In this document: positions 23,301-34,652 of the stretch, one piece after another
Layout: every line of letters starts with the position of its first letter
Position numbering within the stretch: position 1 is the first letter of the stretch
NCBI GenBank assembly: GCA_963082975.1
Contig: OY720348.1
Location: forward strand, 23,117,146 to 23,181,145
Length of the DNA stretch: 64,000 bases
Source of the DNA: Labia minor
Lineage: Eukaryota; Arthropoda; Insecta; Dermaptera; Spongiphoridae
Direction: 5' to 3'
Position numbers and translations under genes: made by a program
Notes under the pieces: model-generated
The model's input: the letters and a program-made list of their open reading frames with translations, nothing else
Database searches by the model: none
Told to the model about the DNA's origin: nothing

Positions 23301-26300
23301 AAATATATAAACAGGTTAAATATAACAATAGTACAAATTAATTGGATATGTAATAATTTAAGTAAATAGAATTTTCAACCTTTTAAGAATTGAATTTGAG
23401 TCACGGAGATAAAAATAAATAAATAATTTCTCTAACATTATTTTTTTATTAATAATAAAGTAGATGATTGAATAGATGTCGTGAGCGACCACTTCAGATT
23501 ATAATTAGATCAGATTAAAATAAATTACATTAATTACCATTATACTTATATTTTTTATAATTTATTAGATAATTTTTTGATAACGAAATAGTTTGATTGT
23601 AATCTTAAAAATCACTTTTAATTAAATAAATATAATCAGATAAATTAAAAATGTAAATAAGTCGTAAAATATCATTTTACGGAAGTGATAGTATTTAGAC
23701 ATTATGACTTGTAGTTAAAATTAGAATATATTCTCAGGGAAAAAAAATAATTCTTAGTTAAAATTAAATGACTTACTCAATTAATGATTAATTAGAAAAA
23801 AACAAATTTATATTGAAGAAAATATTTTAAGATAATTATTATTTTTTTAATTTATTTCCGTAAATATATTTAATAATACATAATTAAACTTCAGGTTGTA
23901 ACTCTAGATAGAAAAATATAGTTTCATTTTAATATATATATATATATATATTAATATATTAATATTAATATACGAGGGTGGTCTGAAAAGTTTCCGACCT
24001 GACCAAGAAAAACGATGTTTTTCAATTTTTTGTTTGTTTTATTTTTCAAAATTCAAGATAGCTGAGACCTGTACGATGTCAGCTGAACGTGTGCGAAATA
24101 TTTTGCAAAACCATTTGAATATAGGAAAGCTGTGTGCAATGTGGGTGCCGCATTTCCTAACGTTAGACCAAAAATTGCTTCGAAAAACCATTTCTAACGA
24201 CATTTTGACGCTGTAGGCGTAATCCAAACAAATTTTTGCGTCGATTCATAACTGTTGATGAGACTTAAATTAAATTAAATCAAATTTAATTAATTAATTA
24301 AATAATTTATTAATTAATTAAATTAATTAGAACACCGTTATGAGAAACGTATCAGTGTTGATGGAGATTATGTTGAAAAATATAGCAAAAAAAAAATTGA
24401 AAAACATCGTTTTTCTTGGTCAGGTCGGAAACTTTTCAGACCATCCTCGGATATATATATATATATACTTAACTATTATATTAGATTAAATATATAAATG
24501 ATTAATTAATTAATTTAAATTATAGAACCGGTGTGATAAATCAAGAAAAATATTAATGAAAATAAAAGGGAATTTGAAGAAAATAGGCATTGGGTGGAGG
24601 TGACTGGGGATAAAAATAATTAAAGAAATGTGGTTGCCCATTTCAAAAACTTACAAGTTCATTAGCGCCAGATAAATAATCAAATTAATATATAATTATT
24701 ATATATAGTCATTAAAAGTTCGAATTGATATTTTAATGAAAAAACTTATTCAAGGTACCTTTAATTTACAATACCACAGTGGCGTCGGGCAGGGGGGCAC
24801 GTGCTCCTCCCCCCTCCCCCAAACATTGTGCAAAAAATAAATTTAAAAGTGATTAGTTTTGTAACTGAGAACCCAAAAGTAAAAAAAAAACATCTTTAAA
24901 TTACGTATAAGTATAGTCTAAATGTTATGAATAAATTATTTATTTTGTCAAAATATTTTCCGGGTGAGACTCCCGGACCCCCCTGCTCCCTCCAACATAA
25001 TAGATCACGCTACGCCACTGATACCACATATAGAATTAATCTATATGTTTATCTTTCCCTGATCTATCTAGAATGGAAAATAAATTTGTGAAAATTTTGA
25101 AATTTTATCTTGGTTTAGTTAAATAAATTTCTCTCTGCAATTTGACAAAAATTTTAATTTACAAATTAAAGAGAGGTGCTTATATTATTGAGAATTTTTA
25201 AAAAATGACTTTTATTTACGATTTGTAAATATCCGTGGGTTCACACCTCTCTACACCAATTAATTGATTTATTATTTTATGGGACGATTTCATCATTTAC
25301 ACCAAATTTATTTTTTCTTAGCTCAATTTTTTTAATTTAATATATTTTTTATTATAATTACTTTTAATAATTTAATTAAGGAAAAAAATTATTAAAAACA
25401 TTTTATTATATCTGCGTATATATTAATAATGAAAAAATGTTTCTGTTATTATATTTTACCTGGTATATAAATATAAGTGGCCATTGGGCAATCCACCACC
25501 AGATGGAGTAGTCACTAATGGAATAGTAGATGGTTGACCATCCTTCATTATAAATGTAACAGGCTAGGACTCCACTGAAACACGATGTGATCAAAAGACT
25601 AAATGAGCCAAGGAGGATTTCATGCAGCTCGAGTTCTGGAGACATCCATTTAGTTGGTTGACATTTCCACTCAAAAGCTCGATCGCGTTGTCTCACGTAC
25701 CAATACCACTGAGACAAAGATCATATCAAGTTAAAATTGTGATCGACAATTTAGTATTAAAATATTACTATTAATGCAACAATAACGGTTCTTCCAATAA
25801 TATTCCATCGAAATTAGTAATACACAATTATTTTTGGAAGAATTTGAAAAAAAATATACTTTAAACTTTGATTAATCAATAATATATAACTATTTTATAT
25901 ATACACTGTCTGCAAAAAACCAAACCCCAAAAAGAATTCTGTTTAGTTTTATGTTTGCATGTTAACATATACGCGAGGCGAAGCATCTCAAATGTGAAAT
26001 AGTGGCATCTTAATAACCATTGTAGTCGCCATGGTTATCCATCCCGACGTTTTTGTTTAGAACAATTCCTTCTGGATATTTGTATTTTTCTAGTACATAT
26101 ATATAAATTTAGTCAAATTCTTCATTTCATCTTTTATTTTTAATAAAATTTAACCACTTAATTTACCAAATTTTTTTTGCTTATTTGACTAAAGTATTCC
26201 TTTCAATTTGTTAAACAAGAAATAGTTTGTAAAATTTATATTCCAGGCAGGCCTTTTAGGACACAATCTGTAGGTAGGCCAAGAACAAAATGGACTAAAC

Positions 26301-26922
26301 TAACAATACAAAAGTAAATTGGAAAAAGATAGAAATTCAGGAAGGTGCTTCTGGTTAGGTATGACATACGAGACGGTTACGATGAGTGAAGAAAGGTTAA
26401 CGAGAAGTTTGTTTATAGGGAAACCAATTGGAAAACCAATTTTTCTAAATTTTGTTTGTTTTTTTTATATATATAGCCAATCATATGATATAAAAAATAA
26501 ATACATGTAGAAATCCTCCAATTCCAAAATAGATTAAATAAGAAATGACTGTTGCACTAATAACGAAGTATTCTAAATGTAGTAATTGAGGAAATAATGA
26601 TTTTGGCAAATGTTCTGAAATTGAAGTGTCTTTGGTAAGAAATTTGAACAAATGAACGACTAGTAAAATCCATTCTCCTGCAAAATAAAAATAACATATT
26701 TTATTGTAAAATATAAATGATATATATTCTAAGATCTATGAAGAAATAAGTCTGAAAAGTACCTTTCAGACTGGCGCCAAGAAGAAAAACAGATAAAGTG
26801 ATGAGGGATGATCTGAGAAATCTTGGAATCTTGGCCCAAACATATTCCAATTGTTGTTGATATTTTTCTGACCATCGAATGGCCATTGGATCAAAACACT
26901 CATCTTCGATCTTAGTTTTCAT
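20305..26922 (-). CDS. Fatty acid hydroxylase / sterol desaturase family protein (6 exons)
   Basis: Six exons splice in frame into about 370 residues: 26763-26922, 26505-26677, 25460-25708, 22354-22537, 20559-20731 and 20305-20478. All introns are GT-AG, with phases 1, 0, 0, 1, 0. Domains: an N-terminal hydrophobic segment (about 36-53), further membrane segments (about 80-112 and 140-194), then the three di-iron histidine boxes HRIYH (202-206), HKLHH (215-219) and HDNHH (293-297). The C-terminal tail is charged and begins LHGTYRQKDRIYTED. Box spacing and the PTAFSVTAIHPVE region fit the C5-sterol desaturase/ERG3-like branch. Established for the family: ER multi-pass, oxygen-dependent hydroxylation or desaturation of a lipid or sterol. 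The substrate is not predictable. The start is the first Met of exon 1 (MKTKIEDE). Introns 3 and 4 carry MITEs. Confidence 0.88.
20984..21496 (-). mobile_element. Tigger/pogo-like DNA transposon remnant (intronic)
   Basis: The terminal inverted repeats start CAGTAGAACCTTGATAT on the left and, inverted, TAGTAGAACCTCAATA on the right, with TA duplicated at 20982-20983 and 21497-21498. The minus-strand frame 21065-21331 encodes a CENP-B-type helix-turn-helix DNA-binding segment (residues about 18-80, with FSGPILKEKV and TSNGWLENFKKRH). The catalytic DDE domain is missing. It lies in intron 4 of the hydroxylase gene. The frame is not interrupted over 88 codons but is only a fragment. Confidence 0.8.
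21703..21830 (+). repeat. Fragment of long-TIR element G
   Basis: It contains TGGGCGCCAAAACGTCGAGC, CTCAAATATCACAATTAAAC and CGTGAAAATAACCCGGAAAT, matching the right terminal arm of the palindromic element at 63558-63827. Only one arm is clear here, although TATGGCGCCATTATGGGCGC suggests a collapsed centre. It lies in intron 4 of the hydroxylase gene. Confidence 0.55.
23973..24449 (+). mobile_element. Deleted mariner element (intronic)
   Basis: Nearly perfect terminal inverted repeats of about 57 bp (CGAGGGTGGTCTGAAAAGTT ... on the left, its inverse with one G/A difference at the extreme tip on the right). The frame 24034-24216 encodes a mariner transposase fragment with SAERVRNILQNHLNIGKLCA and MWVPHFLTLDQK, then the sequence degenerates. 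It lacks the catalytic triad. Located in intron 3 of the hydroxylase gene. Confidence 0.85.
24777..25020. mobile_element. hAT-type MITE (intronic)
   Basis: Left end CAGTGGCGTCGGGCAGG; right end, inverted, CAGTGGCGTAGCGTGATC. The flanking ATACCA(CA) occurs on both sides (24771-24778 and 25021-25028), giving an 8-bp duplication that overlaps the left tip. The centre is AT-rich and the arms carry C-rich blocks (CTCCCCCCTCCCCC and CTCCCGGACCCCCCTG). Non-coding, in intron 3 of the hydroxylase gene. Confidence 0.75.
26235..26460 (+). mobile_element. Decayed non-LTR retrotransposon 3' fragment
   Basis: The plus-strand frame around 26319-26460 includes EERLTRSLFIGKPIGKP, and the upstream part reads RPFRTQSVGRPRTKW-like. 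This GRP-rich pattern is typical of the C-terminus of insect non-LTR reverse transcriptases. A similar degraded segment occurs at 43560-43925. Just upstream, CACTGTCTGCAAAAAACC at about 25903 looks like a lone Tc1-type end. All lie in intron 2 of the hydroxylase gene. Confidence 0.35.
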
Positions 26923-27700
26923 GATGGCAGTTCGTAAGCAATTTGCGAACTGAACTAAGTTGCAAATCTGGGGTTAAAATCAGAAAAATCTTCAAGTGCA
27001 CACACCTGGGTTTCTGATAAGATTATTCAAAGTCCATATTAAGATTAGTCTAGCACGTTTAAATGATTTGAATTCATGAATTCCTTAATTATATTATCAT
27101 AAATGAATAATGACAAAAGAAATTTTTATAAACGCCCTTGTATATAGATCATCAAATCTTTGCAAAAAAAAAAAAAGATTAATTTTTATTATATACAATT
27201 TGGGACCCTAAAATGTATATATTATTTCAAATTTTGAAATGTATAATAAATTTTGAAAATTATTTAATTAAATTAAAATAATAAATATTGTGTTTTGAAT
27301 ATTTTATGAAAAAAATAGATAATTAAAAAAAATTCAATTGTTGATCCTAAAATGGATAAGATAATTTTTCTCATTACATTATGATAAATAATTTTGATAA
27401 AATAAAATTGACACAAGAATTTTTATTGTTTATAAAAATTTTATAATTAATATTACATTGATTATATCTGAATGGGCACTGAACTGGAGAATAAGGAATA
27501 AAACTTGGTTACTTTCATTTATAAGGAATATGTTTAAAGATAAATAAAATAATTTTTTTTTTTAATTTTTTTAATTTTATATTTACGAAAAATATTGAAC
27601 CAGTCATAAGGCCGTTTTACAATATTATTTGAACAAGGCAAGATAATGAAACTTTGTGTGAGTTTGACACAGCAGAAGTAGCCATAACTAATTTTTTAAT

Positions 27701-28530
27701 CTATCTATCTTATCTGTGGCTTTACAGAACTCGAAAGTTCTTGGCCGTAGCAACCACACTTGTCCAAGTGTCTCTATTCTGAGCCACAACCCTCCAATCC
27801 CTATTCTCTCCCATCTCTCTCACGTCCCTTCTTACATTATCCACCCACCGCGTCCTTAGTCTTCCAAGCGGGCGTTTCCCACTGGGTCTCCCCCTCCCCA
27901 ATATATTTTTCGCTATTCTTTCTTCCCCCATTCTAGCCACGTGTCCTGACCACCGCAGCCTTCTCGATTTTATAATTGTAACTATATCTGGAGATGCATA
28001 GAGGTCATACAATTCTACGTTATACAGTCTCCGCCATTCCCCGGTGATCTCATCTTTCTTGGCCCATAAATGCTTCGCAGAATCCTATTCTCAAATACTC
28101 TAAATCTACTCTCGTCACCCAAGGTTATAGACCATGCCTCACACCAATATATTTTTCGCTATTCTTTCCTCTCCCATTCTAGCCACGTGTCCTTCCCACG
28201 GAAATAGGTATGTTCTAACTATATCTGGAGATGCATAGAGGTCATACAATTCCTCGTTATGCAGTCTTCACCATTCCCCAGTAACCTCATCTTTCTTTGG
28301 CCCATAAATGCTTCGCAGAATCCTATTCTCAAATACTCTAAATCTACTCTCGTCACCCAAGGTTATAGACCATGCCTCACACCCATATAATACAACCGGT
28401 AAAATAATTGTTTTATATATTTTAATTTTGATCCCCTTTGATAATAATTTTGACGCGATAAGCCCCTTTACGGCATGATAACAGGCGCTTCCCGATTGTA
28501 ACCTCGCTTTAAACTCTTCTCGAATATTAT
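27701..28530 (-). mobile_element. Non-LTR retrotransposon, 5'-truncated, with internal tandem duplication
   Basis: The minus strand encodes the C-terminal part of a non-LTR reverse transcriptase: a palm/thumb segment with YKTIILPVVLYGCEAW (about 28375-28430), then ESRFRVFENRILRSIYGP, GEWRRLYNVELYDLY, and RRLRWSGHVARMGEERIAKN followed by GRPSGKRPLGRLRTRW (frame 27722-28012). It ends in GAGCCACAGA and a short GATA-type tail. About 245 bp is tandemly duplicated: 27894-28143 versus 28144-28383. Copies or fragments recur at 31083, 32303 and 47391. No endonuclease or intact polymerase is present. Confidence 0.75.
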
Positions 28531-28836
28531 TATCTTAATTTTTTAATAGATTTCCAATATATCACTGGAAAGGAAGTAACACTCATAAAGTTTTTTACAA
28601 TAAATCCTCAGATTTAGTCCGTTTAAGACGTCTCAAAATTTCATTATCGTTAAGAGACGAAAAGCCAGGAGATTGGGTTGATTTTTAAGGCTGTACTTCG
28701 CCCTAAAAGTGAATTGGTGAATTATTTTAAAGAAAAAATCAATATCTAACAGAATTATTGATTCCCATTTAGAAGAAACGATTTTTTCCAATACTAATCC
28801 ATTCAGAAACCTTTCTTTTTTTTAGATTGTCTATAC

Positions 28837-29095
28837 CCGTGATTCCCAAAGTGTGAGCCGCGATGCCGTCATTAAGGAGCCGCGAAATATTAAATTAAAT
28901 TTTCTAATACTTGAAATTTTGGTTTCTAAAAAAAAAGGTCAGATGATTTTGCAATGCTCTAAAACATTTCCGATGGAGGGAAGAAAAGTTTTCCAATTTT
29001 AAAAAATGTATATAAAAATCGGATGTATTAAGGGAGCCTCGGAAAAAATCCGATTATTTAGGGAGCCACAAACCAGAAAAGATTGTGATCCTCTG
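28837..29095. mobile_element. hAT-type MITE with perfect 8-bp TSD
   Basis: Left end CCGTGATTCCCAAAGTG; right end, inverted, CAGAGGATCACAATC. It is flanked by perfect GTCTATAC duplications at 28829-28836 and 29096-29103. It carries the GTGAGCCGCG and AGGGAGCCACAAACC blocks common to this group of MITEs. Non-coding. Confidence 0.8.
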
Positions 29096-29103
29096 GTCTA
29101 TAC

Positions 29104-29284
29104 ATTAAAGCAAATATATAAATTTTGAAATTTTAATTCAGACTCATTAAATATTTTTTCCACATTTAAAAATAATATATAAATATTTGTTTCATACTAT
29201 ATATAAGAACATTAATTCATTTAATAAATTATAACATGAAATCAAAGTTAAATTTATTATTTTATTTTTAAATAAATAAACTAA

Positions 29285-29341
<57 letters not shown>

Positions 29342-29414
29342 TTATTAAATACATTTCTTAATTAATTTCATAAAATATTCCTTAATTTGAAACAATACTT
29401 TTTTCATCATTTAA

Positions 29415-29449
<35 letters not shown>

Positions 29450-30101
29450 ATATTTAAAATCGTAAATTATTTTTTTAATAGAAGAATTCATGCGCTTTAC
29501 CGAATCCAAATGAAAATCCCAGAATAAATTTAGCCGAGTGACTGTAATAATGAGAGAATGGCGGAGGATACTACTTGTTTTAAAATAGAACCAAAACCAG
29601 AAGAAAAAAATGCATTAGCTCAGTTGGGAATGGACAAAAGCCGTAACTGTAACGGGAATAAAACCACGTAGGAACGTCCACTGCTAAATTTTAAAATCTC
29701 TCTTTATAACGCATTAAGACATTAATCGTTCAATTTAACACGAATCCATTCAAGGAAGAAATTATATTAAACCATTGAATTATTATTCATTGGATTTACT
29801 GCAGGATACAAACAACAATGCCAAAATATTATTATATTTTATTATAGTATAGTATTCACTAAAAGAATAGGATTAACACAAAATAAATATCAACCTAGAA
29901 ATAATTCCTTATCTATTAGTGAATAAAATTGAAATCTTATTATTAAAAACTTTGATATACAATACATCCTATATAAAATTTTAATTTAGTCATTTAATCG
30001 TATATATTAATAGCACTTCTAACTCTTGTTCTCTTTGAGCAATCTATCCAACTATCTCAATGGCGCTTCAACCACATTCCGCTAACTGGATCAAACCTCG
30101 A

Positions 30102-30130
<29 letters not shown>
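29104..30130. other. Intergenic stretch with long (TA)n tracts
   Basis: (TA)n microsatellites lie at about 29290-29336, 29421-29446 and 30112-30131. Less biased sequence at 29480-29720 contains the small open frame described separately. No repeat family was recognised elsewhere in it. Confidence 0.4.
29558..29671 (+). CDS. Short open frame, possible first exon (unknown)
   Basis: A 37-codon frame opens at an ATG preceded by GAGAGA and followed by GCG. It begins MAEDTTCFKIEPKPEEKNAL and is hydrophilic with balanced composition, unlike the Phe/Ile/Asn-rich spurious frames nearby. A GT at CC|GTAACT within it could be a splice donor. No downstream partner exon was found and no family is recognised, so it may be chance. 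Confidence 0.2.
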   Translation: MAEDTTCFKIEPKPEEKNALAQLGMDKSRNCNGNKTT

Positions 30131-30132
<2 letters not shown>

Positions 30133-30133
30133 G

Positions 30134-31043
30134 GGGAGAGTGGTGATACTTGATCCCCACTTTGGTTTTTTTTCATATATTTCGGGCTATATTATGAATT
30201 TGAAATTCTGTTTGAACGAGTTGATGACATGGTTCCTTACATTCTACTTGGCACCAGGTTTGTAACCAATAACTTTCACGATTACGAAAAAAGTGATGTT
30301 TATTGTAATGTGGAGTGGGATACTTGTTCCCGGGGATTTGTACCCGTTGCGGGGACTGCCACTTATAAGCGTGGCGGACGCTAGCCGCTCATAGTGTGAT
30401 AATATATATTTTCCCTTGTGTCACTTAAAATTACTTATTTTAAACGATAACTAATATATATCCCTCATATAAGTGGCAACGGGTATAAATACCAGCCCCG
30501 CTTATAAGTGGCAGTCCCCGCAACGGGTACAAATACCCGCCCCGCTCATAGTGTGTTAATATATAAATAATACAACAATAATAATTATCAAAATTGCCTT
30601 CTTAAAAGGAGAATCTGGTGGTGGGTGATACTTGATCCCAGGATCAAGTATCACTTAACGCTAAGGGATCAACTATCCCCCACTTAACATAAAAAATTAA
30701 TAAATTGGAAAATGTCAAAAAAGTCGGTCTGTACGAAAAAGCTATGTCATTTTAAATAGCCAATAAAAGGTGAAATTTAAATGTATCAACCAATTCTTTA
30801 CAACATATAACACAAGAAAATAATATGACTTACCGTTAAGTTGAAAAAAAACTTTGAGGTAGCAGTTAAAAGAATATATATATTAAAGGTCTATGTTATC
30901 AACTCAAGCGGCTACCATTACACGGATTCAATAAATAAACACTTCCACCCAGTGATGCCAACAAAACGGCGACAAAACGTTCTAAGGCGGGAAATTTCAA
31001 TGGGGATCAAGTATTACCCAGGATCAAGTATCACCACTCTCCC
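30134..31043. mobile_element. TIR element with nested inverted repeat
   Basis: Perfect 23-bp terminal inverted repeats (GGGAGAGTGGTGATACTTGA...; 30134-30156 and 31021-31043) embedded in (TA)n. Further copies of the GATACTTGATCC motif occur inside (about 30627-30655). The inner part holds an inverted repeat, GGGATTTGTACCCGTTGCGG (30338) versus CCGCAACGGGTACAAATACC (about 30519), apparently a second element inserted in the first. A 79-codon frame near 30841 shows no transposase motif. Superfamily not determined. Confidence 0.7.
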
Positions 31044-31082
31044 ATATATATATCCAATGAATATATATATATATTATTAAGT

Positions 31083-31595
31083 TTTGAAATATTCGAGGAG
31101 ATTCGGCATTTGTAATTAAAGGTAGCGTAGAAAAATTAATCGAAGCAGGAAAAGAGGTGGGGCTGGAAATAAATATTGCTAAGACAAAGTATTTAGTAAG
31201 TATGGATTCTGCGAAGCATTTATGGGCCAAGAAAAATGAGATCACCGGGGAATGGCGGAGACTGTATAACGTAGAATTGTATGACCTCTATGCATCTCCA
31301 GATATAGTTACAATTATAAAATCGAGAAGGCTGCGGTGGTCAGGACACGTGGCTAGAATGGGGGAAGAAAGAATGGCGAAAAATATATTGGGGGGAGAGA
31401 CCCAGTGGGAAACTCCCGCTTGGAAGACCAAGGACGCGGTGGGTGGATTATCTGAGAAGGGACGTGAGAGAGATGGGAGAGGGTTGGGATTGGAGGGTTG
31501 TGGCTCAGAGAATAGGGACACTTGGAAAAGTGTGGTTGCTGCGGCCAAGAACTTTCGAGTTCCATAGAGCCACAGAGATAGATAGAAATGTTCGA
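31083..31595 (+). mobile_element. Non-LTR retrotransposon 3' fragment, copy 2
   Basis: Plus-strand coding remnant with AGKEVGLEINIAKTKYLV (reverse transcriptase thumb region), an internal deletion to HLWAKKNEITGEWRRLYNVE, then RRLRWSGHVARMGEERMAKN. It shifts frame after that, within the GGGGGGAGAGACC tract (about 31390). It ends TTTCGAGTTCCATAGAGCCA with a CAGAGATAGATAGA tail. It closely matches the 27701 copy in opposite orientation. Confidence 0.75.
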
Positions 31596-32302
31596 GGCTG
31601 TACAACCTGTCTCATTTCTAATTTTCTAATTCGTCTTGTCATGTAAATATAATATCTAATGAAATATGTATACTTTATATTTAATAAAATACATATATTC
31701 ATTACAGTTTTTTTATTATTTGTTAAAATGATTTTTTTTTTCAATGGAAATTTCGAATTCAGAATATCTGGTGTATTATAAAATTTTCATTTCTATTTTG
31801 AAAAAACAAACTGTGGAATAGTAAAAATAACTTACAATCTGGTCGCGAGTTTATTGGTATCTCCCTCGAAATAATTAAAATTGGTTTGACTTGGTTTAAA
31901 TAAGAGTGCCTAAAACTGATAATGAATATTACAAAAAAAAAAAAAAAAAAAAAAAGAATTGTTCAAACTTAACATTCGTTCTATACAGTTGTTTACAAAC
32001 TTATTATTTTATTACAATAAGTATATCAATATATATTACTTACATTTTTTTATGTATCTATTACATTATAATCAATAAAAAAAATATCAGTAATCATTTA
32101 TGATAAAATTATTAATTTGAAATTGAATATAAAAAAAAAATACTTTATTTTTTAAAAGATTAACAACAAATTGATTTTAATAAATATTTTACATTAAAAA
32201 AAATAAGAAAAATTATATAATGCAAGCGATTTTAGAATTACTGACGGGTAGGGATAATTTTCGAAAAATAAATATAAAATTTATATACTGCCAAACAAAC
32301 GA

Positions 32303-32460
32303 TCTATCTAGCTATACGTAAATCGAATGTTCTTAGCCACAGCAAATACATTTCTCCAAAACTCTCTATTATAACTCACTTGCAAATCCTTTGCACCTTT
32401 TCTTACATTGTCTACAAACCGGTCACTTTCCGACCGGTTTCCTTACAAACAAGTTAATCG
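32303..32460 (-). mobile_element. Diverged non-LTR retrotransposon 3' end
   Basis: ATCTATCTAGCTATACG followed by CGAATGTTCTTAGCCACAGC, AAAACTCTCTATTATAACTC and TCTTACATTGTCTACAAACC corresponds block by block to the minus-strand 3' end at 27701-27850. It is an older copy of the same family. Confidence 0.5.
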
Positions 32461-32588
32461 CAGTTCTATTCTCTCCCATTGCTGTTTATGAAGAAGAGTG
32501 ATCACCACTTTGTGTACCAAATAAACGATATAAAAGTAAAAATATGCCACAACAAATCCGACTGAAATAACATTAGCGATATCTAGGA

Positions 32589-33005
32589 CAGTGATCCTCA
32601 ACCTGTAGGGCGCGAGCATATTCAAGAGAAAATGTTATTTAAAAAAAATGATTAAGTAAGTGATTCTCAACCACTTTTCCGCGAGATTTTCAAAATTTGC
32701 CGACAAATTTTACAAATGTAAAGAGGCTCTTAAACAACATTTCTGACTTTTTTCAATATGGTTCTAAAAAAAAAGTAAAAAGTAAATTTTGCGATCAGGC
32801 TCTTAAACATTTTCGACTTTTTTTCAATTTTTTACACTTATATTTTTCTTTGTGTGCTGCCATATTTTTAAACCGTTGAAAGTGTGCCGCGGTAAAACAA
32901 AGGTTGAGAATCACTGCATTAACAGATACATTTTAGTGTCCGCAGAGGGAGAATGAAATTATAATTGAAAATTGGGCCACAAAACTGAAAGGTTGGGAAA
33001 CGCTG
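32589..33005. mobile_element. hAT-like MITE (outer) carrying a second hAT MITE
   Basis: Left end CAGTGATCCTCAACCTGTAG; right end, inverted, CAGCGTTTCCCAACCTTTC. The flanks ATCTAGGA / ATTTAGGT match at six of eight positions. It is interrupted by the inner element 32657-32916, so its own sequence is only about 157 bp. Confidence 0.6.
32657..32916. mobile_element. hAT-type MITE, intact relative of the 8459 element
   Basis: Ends: AAGTGATTCTCAACC and, inverted, CAGTGATTCTCAACC. It contains GCGATCAGGCTCTTAAACAT and a TGGTTCTAAAAAAAAAGTAA segment that is continuous here but split by family B at 8739-9366. It therefore acts as the empty-site reference for that insertion. Confidence 0.75.
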
Positions 33006-33301
33006 ATTTAGGTAAATAGATGCTAAGTCTAAAACCATTTATAGCCCCCTGTCCTTAGGCAACCCTCTAGGCCCCCCTCTCTCTCTCTTTCTTACTACAC
33101 CACTGACTGTAAAAGTTGAATTTTTATCATTACAAGATCGATCAACGGACACTTATAATAACTAAATTGCTCGCAAAATAAAATAAATAAATGATGTATA
33201 TTAATTTTAAAATCATTTCTTAGTTAACAGTTTGAAGGAAAAGATAATAATTAAATAATTGTCTAGGTCTAGAATGCTGAAACTTTTTATATCTACAAAA
33301 A

Positions 33302-33342
<41 letters not shown>

Positions 33343-33642
33343 ATAGATATGAGAGATAATCTTAACTTATGGAAAAACTTATAAAAAAATAATTTAGATT
33401 ATGATGAGATAAAATTATTTCATTTCATTAATTGTATTAAGATGAATCATTTTTATTGGCATCAGTTTAATTAAATTATTTGTATGGAAAATAGAAATAA
33501 GTGATTTAAAACAAAAAAAAAATGCATAACTAATTTTAAAATAAATAAAAAATTTAAAATTAGATATGAATAAAAATAAACGCGCCACTATTTATGTTTT
33601 TAGCTATGTGAATAATTTGCTTATAAGATTATCCATCTAAAG

Positions 33643-34033
33643 CAGAGGTGGCCAACCCAAATGATCTTGCGGGCCACTTTGGAAATGCATCATAACTTCG
33701 CGGGCCGCATATAAAATTATACATACCCATTATATATATTGTTTGGTGTGACAAATTGAAAATAATGAATTTTTATTATGTTTACTATTATTTTTACATA
33801 TAAACATATATAATATAATAATAATGATACTGAATGCACATTGTAAAAAATATATAATACTAAAAATAAAACAAGAATCAACGAAATAAAAAAAATGAAA
33901 TCATATTTATTTCACTAGTGCGATATTTGTTTCATGAGGGCGCAGAATATAAAAGTGTGATGAATCTCGTGGGCCGCAAAAATGTTTACGGCGGGCCACA
34001 TGCGGCCCGCGGGCCGCGGGTTGGCCACCCCTG
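33643..34033. mobile_element. hAT-type MITE with perfect 8-bp TSD
   Basis: Left CAGAGGTGGCCAACCC and, inverted, right CAGGGGTGGCCAACCC. Perfect ATCTAAAG duplications lie at 33635-33642 and 34034-34041. GC-rich arms (GCGGGCCGC repeats) flank an AT-rich centre. Non-coding. Confidence 0.85.
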
Positions 34034-34041
34034 ATCTAAAG

Positions 34042-34614
34042 GATCAATTTTGTTAATTGTCAAAGTTATTTTTATTTAAATTATGTAGAAATTCATTTAA
34101 ATAATCACAATTCATAAATTCTTCACCATTTCATAATTAAAAAAATTTGTTTATATAACACCTTTGATTATTTGATTTCAAATTTTTTTGTAATTTTTAA
34201 ATTCACCAAATTAAATTATTTTATCGATTCAGCAACTATTTAGTAAGGTCTTTTATTTCTACAAACTCGGTCAATGAAACTGAGCGATTGTAAATGGCCT
34301 TAAGTTAAAATTAAGAGATAATAGGAAGATGACATCTGGCACATCTGTTTACATTGTTGAACGAGCGAACAATGTGGTTATGTGGTGATATTTTTATCAA
34401 CTAATTACTTCATTTCATCATTTCATTGACGAGAATTATTAATTGATTGACTGAACATATGACGATAGTAAAGGAATAACAATTAGCTTTTCAATTTTAT
34501 TAAAAAATTTTAAAAGTTTTTTGTGGTATTTTTAATCACAAAATCATTTCTTATTTACATTTATTGAAACGTTTACATTTCTTTGTTATATTTAAAAACA
34601 AGAAGTAATTTATT

Positions 34615-34652
<38 letters not shown>

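Noticed and set aside
25903-25925. CACTGTCTGCAAAAAACC as a full Tc1 element
   Set aside because: Only one end-like string was seen, with no matching inverted partner in intron 2.
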